In this document: in pieces, positions 58,001-64,000 of the stretch
Layout of the letters: every line of letters starts with the position of its first letter
How positions within the stretch are numbered: the stretch's first letter is position 1
NCBI GenBank assembly: GCA_018241405.1
Contig: JAFEDY010000014.1
Span: 1-64,000 of the forward strand
DNA: 64,000 nt
Origin: Pseudomonadota bacterium
Lineage (GTDB): Bacteria; Pseudomonadota; Gammaproteobacteria; Burkholderiales; Burkholderiaceae_C
Reading direction: 5' to 3'
The notes under the pieces: model-generated
Seen by the model: the letters and a program-made list of their open reading frames with translations, nothing else
What the model was told of the DNA's origin: nothing
Databases searched by the model: none
Made by a program: the position numbers and the translations under genes

Positions 58001-59095
58001 CTGCACGACGTGGTGCTGGGCGCCACGCGCGCCGCCGGCGTCTGGCGTGCCAATGTGGACGCGCGCGAGCTCGACGGCTACCTGGAGTACCAGCCCGGCG
58101 GCGCACCCGCCGCCGACGGGCAGGCCGCGCAGGACCGTCTGTTTGCACGCCTGGCGCGCCTGGCCCTGCCGCAGTCGGCTGACACGCAGGTCAATGCGCT
58201 GCTCGACGCGCAGCAGCCGGCCCGGCTGCCGGCGCTGGACATCGTGGTACAGGACTTCGAGCTGCGCGGCCGGCGCCTGGGCCGCATCGACATCGAGGCG
58301 CGCAACCGCACGGCCGCCGACGGCCAGCGCGAATGGCGTCTGGCCCGTTTCAACCTGACGGCGCCCGAGGCCACGCTCACCTCCAGCGGCAGCTGGGCCC
58401 TGATCGCGGGCGCGGGCAGCGAGGCGCAGCGGCGCACGTCCATGACCTTCGAGCTCGACATCCGCGACTCGGGCGAGCTGCTGGCGCGCTTTGACATGCC
58501 GGGTGTGCTGCGCCGCGGCCAGGGGCGTATTGGTGGCCAGGTGAGCTGGCTGGGCTCGCCGTTGTCGCCCGACTACCGCAGCCTGAACGGTCAGGCGCGC
58601 GTGGACGTGGAGTCGGGCCAGTTCCTCAAGGCCGACCCGGGCCTGGCCAAGCTGCTCGGCGTGCTCAGCCTGCAGTCGCTGCCGCGGCGCTTTGCGCTCG
58701 ACTTCCGCGACGTGTTCAGCGAGGGCTTTGCCTTCGATTTCGTGCGTGGCGACCTGCATATTGCCAAGGGCGTGGCTACCACCAACAATCTGCAGATGAA
58801 GGGCGTGAACGCGGCCGTGCTCATGGAGGGCAGCGCCGACATGGTGCATGAGACGCAGGACCTGCATGTGGTCGTGGTGCCCGAAATCAACGCCATGACG
58901 GCCTCGCTCGTGGCCACGGCCATCAACCCGGTGGTGGGCCTGGGCAGCTTCCTGGCGCAGATGTTCCTGCGCGGGCCGCTGATGCAGGCGGCCACGCAGG
59001 AGTTCCGCATCGACGGCACCTGGGCCGACCCGCGCGTGGAGCGCATACCGCCCCGCCGACCGTCGGCAACAGGGGACAAGGGAGAAAAGCCATGA
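55013..59095 (+). CDS. yhdP: YhdP-like AsmA-family envelope protein (TIGR02099 type)
   Basis: A 1360-aa protein. One N-terminal membrane anchor (WGLGLLLALWLLLAAAWGAL, about residues 21-40) is followed by a very long beta-rich periplasmic part. The C-terminal AsmA-like region has NGQARVDVESGQFLKADPGLAKLLGVLSLQSLPRRF, diagnostic of this family. E. coli YhdP, TamB and YdbH carry phospholipids between inner and outer membranes. The stop overlaps the start of the amidase gene by 4 bp. Confidence 0.93.
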   Translation: MTEPSSHPSRLLRFVAGCARWGLGLLLALWLLLAAAWGALHGWIVPRIGDFRPQLEAQAQRALGVPVRIAGISARSVGFFPTVELTGVALLDPEGREALRLPRVVVALSPRSLLRRGFEQIFIEGPELDIRRERDGRIAIAGLSFRDTGSSDSAAADWLFAQPELAIRGGLVRWSDALRGTEPLALTDVDLVLRNGGWRHGLRLDATPPSDWGERFTLRGQLRQPLLTTHGGNWQRWSGQLYAYFARVDVSRLNRYADLDGLQVNQGRGALRAWLDVQQGRLVGGAADMALGEVNATLRQDLRPLVLHTVTGRVSGRWLDDGFEVATQNLQFLADDGLRWSGGNLFLRHTAGGRAGRAQGELRADRLDLAALTQIAARLPLDEAAHAALQTYAPQGMVEQLQGGWQGPLARPQQYQLRGKVTGLALAAQDQAPTVAGLAGANLDFDLTQTGGRAALAMADGRLLLPGVFEDPVVPVQRLSATVRWQIDGQRIAVQSGDLRFANADAQGEARLTWQTADPTSSSARARLPGVLDLVGSLSRADATRVHRYLPLAVPAQARHYVRDAILAGSASQVQFRVKGDLHDFPYGHAPRRGEFQVVVPVKDVKFDYVPPALLAPGDRPWPALAGLAGELVFDRAGMVVRNVTGGFAGQPSLRVQKVGAKIADLEHSVVEVDGQVRGPLQDMLALVSGSQIAQLTHGALDRATASGAAELQLGLNLPIDAMDRSRVRGSVTLSGNEVRFVPEAPTVSGARGVVQFSERGFGLVGVQGRALGGELRLEGGMSAPQAPGAQESAVRVRARGTATAEGLAASPQLGLLSRLARHASGSAAYSLNIGVRRGEPEIQVTTDLVGMALAAPAPLGKAAQAPLAVRFDNQLTREAAAAPDTPLQDQLALELGGVARLAYVRALDGAQPRVLRGAIAVGEPAAAPLSLPDQGVVAHAVLDDVDVDAWRALLDEPAAAVAAPASAPAGEDRAADYLPARLAVRARQLTMQGRSLHDVVLGATRAAGVWRANVDARELDGYLEYQPGGAPAADGQAAQDRLFARLARLALPQSADTQVNALLDAQQPARLPALDIVVQDFELRGRRLGRIDIEARNRTAADGQREWRLARFNLTAPEATLTSSGSWALIAGAGSEAQRRTSMTFELDIRDSGELLARFDMPGVLRRGQGRIGGQVSWLGSPLSPDYRSLNGQARVDVESGQFLKADPGLAKLLGVLSLQSLPRRFALDFRDVFSEGFAFDFVRGDLHIAKGVATTNNLQMKGVNAAVLMEGSADMVHETQDLHVVVVPEINAMTASLVATAINPVVGLGSFLAQMFLRGPLMQAATQEFRIDGTWADPRVERIPPRRPSATGDKGEKP

Positions 59096-59907
59096 AGGTC
59101 GCCGCCTTGCAAATGGTCTCGGGCGTGGCCCCTCAGGCCAATCTGGCGCAGGCGCGCAGCCTGCTGGAGCAGGCCGCCCAGGCCGGCGCGGAACTGGCCG
59201 TGCTGCCCGAATATTTCTGCGCGATGGGCCTGCGCGACGACGACAAGCTGGCGCTGCGCGAAAGCCCGGGCGACGGTCCCATACAGCAGTTCCTTGCCGG
59301 CGCCGCGCGCGCGCTGGGCCTGTGGATCGTGGGCGGCACGCTGCCGCTGGTCGCGCGCAGTGCGCAGCACGTGCACAACAGCGCGCTGGTGTTCTCGCCC
59401 GCGGGCGAGTGCGTGGCGCGCTACGACAAGATCCATTTGTTCCGCTTCGACAACGGCCGCGAGCAGTTCGACGAGGCGCGCGTGATCGAGGCCGGCAGCC
59501 GCTGCGTGCACTTCGACCTGCCGGCGCGCGATGGCCGCTGCTGGCGCGTCGGCCTGTCGGTGTGCTACGACCTGCGCTTTCCCGAGCTGTACCGGGCCCA
59601 TGCGCGCGCCGGCGCCGACCTGCTGCTGGTGCCCAGCGCCTTCACCTACACCACGGGGAGCGCGCACTGGGAGCTGCTGCTGCGCGCGCGTGCCGTGGAG
59701 AACCTGGCCTATGTGCTGGCCCCGGCCCAGGGCGGCCGGCACGAAAACGGCCGGCGCACCTGGGGCCACAGCATGCTCATTGACCCCTGGGGCCAGGTGC
59801 TGGCGCAGCGGGACGAGGGTGCGGGCGTGGTGCTGGGCGAACTCGATGCAGACCACCTGCAGCAGCTGCGCCGCCAGCTGCCGGCACTGGAACACCGCGT
59901 GTTGTGA
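59092..59907 (+). CDS. Nitrilase-family amidase (Nit1/omega-amidase-like)
   Basis: A 271-aa cytosolic carbon-nitrogen hydrolase. The catalytic triad is visible: E40 (LPEYF), K113 (YDKIHLF) and C158 (SVCYDLRFPELYR). It is closest to deaminated-glutathione amidase (Nit1), which repairs the product of transaminase side reactions. It is translationally coupled to the yhdP-like gene, a conserved betaproteobacterial arrangement. Confidence 0.93.
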   Translation: MKVAALQMVSGVAPQANLAQARSLLEQAAQAGAELAVLPEYFCAMGLRDDDKLALRESPGDGPIQQFLAGAARALGLWIVGGTLPLVARSAQHVHNSALVFSPAGECVARYDKIHLFRFDNGREQFDEARVIEAGSRCVHFDLPARDGRCWRVGLSVCYDLRFPELYRAHARAGADLLLVPSAFTYTTGSAHWELLLRARAVENLAYVLAPAQGGRHENGRRTWGHSMLIDPWGQVLAQRDEGAGVVLGELDADHLQQLRRQLPALEHRVL

Positions 59908-59930
59908 GGGTGCGGGCGGTGGAGCAGGGC

Positions 59931-62015
59931 ATGGATCAGGGTGCGGACCAGGGCGTGGCGGCGGCCGTGCCGGCCGACGCCCTGGGGCCGCCGCAGGGCC
60001 CGGCCCAGCGCCGCTGGCGCCGCTGGGCGGGTGCCTGGCGCCGCTGGTCGCTGTGGGCGCTGCTGTTGCTGCTGGTGGCCAGCATGCTGGGCACGCTGGT
60101 GTGGCTGGCAGGACGCTACGAGGCCAGCCAGGTGCAGGCGCGCCTGGAGCGCGATACGGCAGAGTCCGTGTCTGACATTCGCAACGCCTTTGCGCGCAAC
60201 CTGCAGAACCTGCAGGCGCTGCAGGCGGGCGAGCCCGACCTCGCCGCGTGGGAGGCGCGTGCCGCCGAGCTGCTGGCCCAGCGGCGCGAGCTGGTGCACC
60301 TTGAGTGGCGCGACGCCCAGCTGCACTTGCGCGGCCACGCTGAATCGCCCTACCGGCCGCAGCACTGGGACCCCAGCAAGCGCGACAGCCTGCACTCGGA
60401 GGCCACGCTGGCCTGCACCAATGCGCGGCGCATCACCGGGCCGTCCTACTCCAGCAGCTACTACCAGCCTATGCCCGACGGCGTGGGCTCGGAAATGATG
60501 GAGGTCTGCCTGCCGCAGATGCAGGACGGGCAAGTGCGCGGCTTCGTCGTAGCCACCTATTCGCTGCAGACCGTGCTGCAGGACCTGGTCGCACCCAGCC
60601 TGCAGCGCACGCAGGAGGTGTCGTTCACCGAGGCGGACGGCACGCGCCTGGCGATCATCGGTGCCATGCGCCGCGGCTCGCGCATGTTCACGGCGCAGCA
60701 GCTGTTCGACCTGCCGGGCAGTACCCTGGTGCTGCGCATGGACGGCTGGCATGCCGCGCCCAGCGTGTTTCCCAACGTGCTCACGGCGCTGGTCACGGCC
60801 ATGTCGATCGCGCTGGTGTCGGTGCTGGTGGTGCTGGTGCGCGACAACCGGCGCCGCCTGCGTGCCGAGCGCGACCTGGGCGAGGCGCTGGCGTTTCGCA
60901 AGACCATGGAGGACTCGCTGATCACGGGACTGCGTGCGCGCGACCTGGGCGGACGCATCACCTACGTGAACCCGGCGTTTTGCGACATGGTGGGCTACAC
61001 GGCCGCGGAGCTCGTGGGCCAGACCTCGCCGCCCTACTGGCCGCCGGAGCATGCGCACGAATACGCCGAGCGCCAGTCCGTGCGCATGGCGGGCCGGCTG
61101 GATCCGCCGCGCGAGGGCTATGAGACCACCTTCATGCGCAAGAACGGCCAGCGCTTTCCGGTGATGATCTACGAGGCGCCGCTGATCAATGCCCATGGCC
61201 TGCACACGGGCTGGATGGGTTCGTTCCTCGACGTGAGCGCGCAGCGGCGCATGGAGGAGCTCTCGCGTGCGTCCCAGGAGCGCCTGCAGGCCACGGCGCG
61301 ACTGGCCACCGTCGGCGAGATGGCCTCGCTCCTGAGCCACGAGCTGAACCAGCCGCTGGCCGCCATCTCCAGCTACGCCACGGGTTCGTTGAACCTGCTC
61401 GCGGTGCCGGATGGCGCCGCGCAGGATCTTGCCGACCTGCGCGTGGGCGTGCAGCGCATCGCGCAGCAGGCCGAGCGCGCCGGGCGCATCATCAAGAGCG
61501 TGCACGACTTCGTGCGCCGGCGCGACCAGTCGCGCGAACCGATCACGGCGCAGCAGCTGTTCGACGCCGTGCTGCCGTTGATCAGGCTGCAGGCGCACAA
61601 GCTGGGCGTGCGCGTGCAGCTGGACATCAGGCCGGGCCTGCCCCCGGTGCTGTGCGACGCCACCATGGTCGAGCAGGTGCTGCTGAACCTGGCGCGCAAC
61701 GCCATGCAGTCCATGGACGACCCGCAGATTCACCCGCGCATCCTGGAGCTGCGCGTGCGCCGCGCCGCCTCCAACGCCGCCAAGGGCTGGCTCGAATTCT
61801 CCGTGGCCGACATGGGCCTGGGCATTGCGCCCGAGGTGGCCGAGCGCCTGTTCACGCCGTTCTACACCACGCGCGCCGAGGGCATGGGGCTGGGCCTGAG
61901 CCTGTGCCGCACGGTGGTGGAGCAGCATGGGGGCTTTCTGGGCCACGCGGCGCGCGCGCCACGTGGTACGGTATTCACCTTCACTCTGCCCGTATTCCAG
62001 GACACCGAACTCTGA
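59931..62015 (+). CDS. PAS-containing sensor histidine kinase
   Basis: A 694-aa membrane sensor. Two membrane segments (about 40-60 and 285-305) enclose a periplasmic sensing domain. A PAS domain (GGRITYVNPAFCDMVGYTAAELVG, about 340-440) follows, then HisKA with SHELNQPLAAISSYA (H470) and an HATPase with NLARNAMQSM and GLGLSLCRTVVEQHGG. It is FixL/DctB-like in its kinase core. GGAG at 59921-59924 supports ATG 59931; a GTG at 59904 overlapping the amidase stop is an alternative. The stop overlaps the regulator start (TGATG). Confidence 0.92.
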   Translation: MDQGADQGVAAAVPADALGPPQGPAQRRWRRWAGAWRRWSLWALLLLLVASMLGTLVWLAGRYEASQVQARLERDTAESVSDIRNAFARNLQNLQALQAGEPDLAAWEARAAELLAQRRELVHLEWRDAQLHLRGHAESPYRPQHWDPSKRDSLHSEATLACTNARRITGPSYSSSYYQPMPDGVGSEMMEVCLPQMQDGQVRGFVVATYSLQTVLQDLVAPSLQRTQEVSFTEADGTRLAIIGAMRRGSRMFTAQQLFDLPGSTLVLRMDGWHAAPSVFPNVLTALVTAMSIALVSVLVVLVRDNRRRLRAERDLGEALAFRKTMEDSLITGLRARDLGGRITYVNPAFCDMVGYTAAELVGQTSPPYWPPEHAHEYAERQSVRMAGRLDPPREGYETTFMRKNGQRFPVMIYEAPLINAHGLHTGWMGSFLDVSAQRRMEELSRASQERLQATARLATVGEMASLLSHELNQPLAAISSYATGSLNLLAVPDGAAQDLADLRVGVQRIAQQAERAGRIIKSVHDFVRRRDQSREPITAQQLFDAVLPLIRLQAHKLGVRVQLDIRPGLPPVLCDATMVEQVLLNLARNAMQSMDDPQIHPRILELRVRRAASNAAKGWLEFSVADMGLGIAPEVAERLFTPFYTTRAEGMGLGLSLCRTVVEQHGGFLGHAARAPRGTVFTFTLPVFQDTEL

Positions 62016-62650
62016 TGGAACCCACAGCCAACGCCACCGTGTACATCGTGGACGACGATGCCGAGGTGCGCGAGGCGCTGGCCTGGCTGCTGCGCTCGCG
62101 CCGTCTGTTCAGCGAGGTCTTCGCCAGCGCCGAGGCCTTCGAGCTCATGCTGTCCGAGCGCGCCGCCCGCGGCCTGCCCCAGCGCCAGCCCTGCTGCCTG
62201 CTGCTGGACGTGCGCATGCCCGGCATGAGCGGCCTGGCCCTGTTCGACAAGATGGTCGAGCGCGGCGACACGGCCGGCATGCCGGTGATCTTTCTGACCG
62301 GCCATGCCGACGTGCCCACGGCCGTGGCCACCGTCAAGCGCGGCGCGTTTGACTTCTGCGAAAAGCCGTTCTCGGACAACCAGCTGGTGGACCGCGTGCA
62401 GGCGGCGCTGGAGCAGTCGGCACAGCACCTGCAGGCCTGCCGCGCGCGCCATGTGCTGCAGGACCGGCTGGCCGAACTCACCGAGCGCGAGCGCGACGTC
62501 ATGCACCTGGTGGTCGAGGGCCTGCCCAACAAGCTGATCGCCGACCAGCTCGACATCAGCGTGCGCACGGTGGAGGTGCACCGCGCGCGCGTGTTCGACA
62601 AGATGCAGGTCAAGTCGGCGGTGGAACTGGCCAACTTGTTGCGCTCTTAA
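62015..62650 (+). CDS. FixJ/LuxR-type response regulator
   Basis: A 211-aa regulator. The receiver domain has VYIVDDDAEVREAL, phospho-acceptor D65 in LLLDVRMPGMSG, FLTGHADVP and CEKPFSD. The LuxR-type helix-turn-helix is LTERERDVMHLVVEGLPNKLIADQLDISVRTVEVHRARVFDKM. It is the cognate partner of the upstream kinase, with which it shares an overlapping stop/start. Targets are unknown. Confidence 0.95.
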   Translation: MEPTANATVYIVDDDAEVREALAWLLRSRRLFSEVFASAEAFELMLSERAARGLPQRQPCCLLLDVRMPGMSGLALFDKMVERGDTAGMPVIFLTGHADVPTAVATVKRGAFDFCEKPFSDNQLVDRVQAALEQSAQHLQACRARHVLQDRLAELTERERDVMHLVVEGLPNKLIADQLDISVRTVEVHRARVFDKMQVKSAVELANLLRS

Positions 62651-62719
62651 TCCAGTCGAGGGTTATGGGTCGTGGGCCGTGCGCGGACAGCCGCAAAACG
62701 CCCAACGGTCAACGTTTGC

Positions 62720-63367
62720 TTACCCCTGGCGTTCGCCCATGAAAATTTCCACGCGGCGGTTGCGCGAGCGGCCCTCGGCCGAGTCGTTGCTGGCGATGGG
62801 GTCGCGCGCGCCGCGGCCTTCCACATGAATGCGCGCGCCGCTCACGCCGCGCGCGGTCAGGTAGTTGCGCGTGCTCTCGGCGCGATCGAGCGACAGCGGG
62901 TTGTTGATGGCGTCACTGCCCGTGGAGTCGGTATAGCCGATGATGCGCACGTCGGCGTTGGGGTTGTTGCGCAAGCCGTCGGCAAAACGGTCCAGTATGG
63001 GGCGGAAGCTCGGCTGTATGTCGGATCGGTTGGTGGCGAACGAGATGTCGCTCGGTATGTCGAGCTTGAGCTGGTTGTCCGCCGTCTGCGATACCGTGAC
63101 GCCCGTGCCGCGTGTGGCGGCCTGCATCTCCTGCTTCTGCTTTTCCATGTGCTGCGACCAGATGTAGGTGCCCAAAGCGCCCACGCCCGCCCCGATCACG
63201 GCGCCGGTGCCCGCATGGCCGCCGGTCATCGCGCCTATGGCGGCGCCGCCCAGGGCGCCCGCGCCCGCGCCAATGGCAGTGCGGCGCTGGGTGTCGCTCA
63301 TGTCGGCGCAGCCGGTCGCCAGCATGACGGCGGCGGCGGTGGCGCTGATGAGAAGGGGTTTGCGCAT
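62720..63367 (-). CDS. OmpA-family lipoprotein with glycine-zipper region (YiaD-like)
   Basis: A 215-aa outer-membrane lipoprotein. The lipobox is LATGC. A glycine-zipper segment (GAGAGALGGAAIGAMTGGHAG) follows at about 33-70. The OmpA C-terminal domain (about 105-212) binds peptidoglycan: FATNRSDIQPSFRPILDRFADGL, IIGYTDSTGSDAINNPLSLDRAES and GRSRNRRVEIFM. It is convergent with the response regulator. Confidence 0.94.
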   Translation of the reverse strand: MRKPLLISATAAAVMLATGCADMSDTQRRTAIGAGAGALGGAAIGAMTGGHAGTGAVIGAGVGALGTYIWSQHMEKQKQEMQAATRGTGVTVSQTADNQLKLDIPSDISFATNRSDIQPSFRPILDRFADGLRNNPNADVRIIGYTDSTGSDAINNPLSLDRAESTRNYLTARGVSGARIHVEGRGARDPIASNDSAEGRSRNRRVEIFMGERQG

Positions 63368-63500
63368 GATGAATCGCTCCTTGTGTCCCAATGCAGAAAT
63401 CCTGCGTGCAGCGTAGCCAGCGCCACGCCTTGGGTCTGTAGGACAGCGGCCCAGCTGCAGGCGGGGCGCGCAAACAAGTGTCAAGCGCGTATCCGTCCGC

Positions 63501-63629
63501 TTACGCGTCCTTGTCCTTGTCCGTGGGCGGTGGCAGCTCGCCGCGCCTGCGGCCCGAGAACATGGTCCACCAGATAATTCCTACGAAAATCAACAGTGCC
63601 AGCAGCGCCTCAAGCAAAATCAGTCCCAT
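63501..63629 (-). CDS. 42-aa single-span membrane protein
   Basis: MGLILLEALLALLIFVGIIWW is a membrane helix, followed by a basic stop-transfer patch (SGRRRG) and a charged tail ending DKDKDA. Its start codon shares bases with that of mltA on the other strand (CATG at 63627-63630). Its size and typical single-span layout make it plausible, but no family name is certain. Confidence 0.55.
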   Translation of the reverse strand: MGLILLEALLALLIFVGIIWWTMFSGRRRGELPPPTDKDKDA

Positions 63630-64000
63630 GAACCTTCGTCTCCCGCGTCTGGTTGTAACGGCGCTGATTGTAGGAATCCTCGCGGCCTGCTCCTCCAGCC
63701 CGCCGCTGCCGGACGTCGCGCCACCGCCGTCCGCCCGGCCGCCGGCCGCGGTGGCGGTGCCCGTGCCCGGGACGCTGGTGCAGTCCAAGAGCCGCTGGGT
63801 GCCCGCCGCCTGGAGCGAGCTGCCGGGCTTCGAGGGCGACGCGCTGCACGAGGCCTGGAACGCCTGGCTGCGCAGTTGCGAGCGCCCGGCGCCGGCCTTC
63901 GCCGCGCTGTGCGGCGACGTGCGCCGCCTGACCATCGCCGAGCCCGACGCGCAGCGCGAGTGGATGATGCAGCGCCTGCAGCCCTACCGCATCGAGTCGC
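63628..64000 (+). CDS. mltA: Membrane-bound lytic murein transglycosylase A, 5' part
   Basis: The first 124 codons are in the window; the gene runs off the right edge. A signal peptide with the lipobox LAAC (about C21) is followed by a Pro-rich linker and WVPAAWSELPGFEGDALHEAWNAWLRSCE, the MltA N-terminal block. MltA cleaves peptidoglycan glycan strands and is anchored in the outer membrane. Confidence 0.88.
   Translation, partial: MNLRLPRLVVTALIVGILAACSSSPPLPDVAPPPSARPPAAVAVPVPGTLVQSKSRWVPAAWSELPGFEGDALHEAWNAWLRSCERPAPAFAALCGDVRRLTIAEPDAQREWMMQRLQPYRIES

Noticed and set aside
56627..61946. Two antisense open frames of about 745 codons each (56627-58867 and 59709-61946)
   Set aside because: They mirror the yhdP-like gene and the amidase/kinase genes and show His/Gln/Arg-rich shadow composition with no domain.

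Overview
The window is GC-rich (roughly two-thirds G+C by eye), gene-dense and largely syntenic with betaproteobacterial core genome. Gene content (sucCD, a type-2 argC, divergent glnE and yhdP, Bug/TctC receptor, ssb-MFS-uvrA, YaeQ, DUF3717/DUF1289) and short dispersed GCGCTGGCAGCTA-type repeats point to Burkholderiales, most likely family Comamonadaceae (Acidovorax/Alicycliphilus/Diaphorobacter-like). The taxon is inferred from protein recognition, not from a search.

Region 1 (1-7136) is a type I-C CRISPR-Cas locus read left to right: a cas8c whose left end is abnormal at the window edge, cas7c, a BRO-N/DinD-like gene placed between cas7c and cas4, then cas4, cas1 and cas2. A roughly 240-bp leader with a 17-bp hairpin follows, then an array of 20 repeats (37 nt) and 19 spacers. 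cas3 and cas5c would lie to the left, outside the window. The last repeat is truncated and abuts the stop codon of a lysE-family gene.

Region 2 (7139-34956) is mainly housekeeping and transport: riboflavin synthase-like protein, a ModA-like binding lipoprotein, nudJ, a GntP permease, mnmA, lctP, ssb, an MFS transporter, uvrA, an aspartoacylase-like enzyme with a Bug receptor, pyrF, a glycosyltransferase, an EamA permease, two FlgO-type lipoprotein genes, pgk, the fmt-azlC-azlD overlap operon, def with a lipoprotein, a LysM protein, dprA and argC. A 106-bp MITE-like insertion with 13-bp inverted ends and an 8-bp target duplication has replaced the 3' end of uvrA.

Region 3 (35130-47500) holds sucCD, a frameshifted and truncated terC pseudogene, a PP2C phosphatase-FHA-metallo-hydrolase signalling trio, moaC, a BepA-like M48 protease, a small 4-TM protein and an intact terC. 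The intact terC is preceded by a recognisable yybP-ykoY (Mn2+) riboswitch. DUF3717/DUF1289 and DUF2007 genes, yaeQ, purB and a GST follow.

Region 4 (47900-64000) has an RND efflux pair, glnE, and a tightly overlapping run of yhdP-like gene, nitrilase-family amidase, histidine kinase and LuxR-type response regulator. An OmpA-like lipoprotein, a 42-aa membrane protein and the start of mltA complete the window. I saw no rRNA or tRNA gene.

The best candidates for something undescribed are the DinD-like gene built into the I-C operon, the altered 5' end of cas8c, the leader hairpin, and the MITE-like element that now encodes the UvrA C-terminus.
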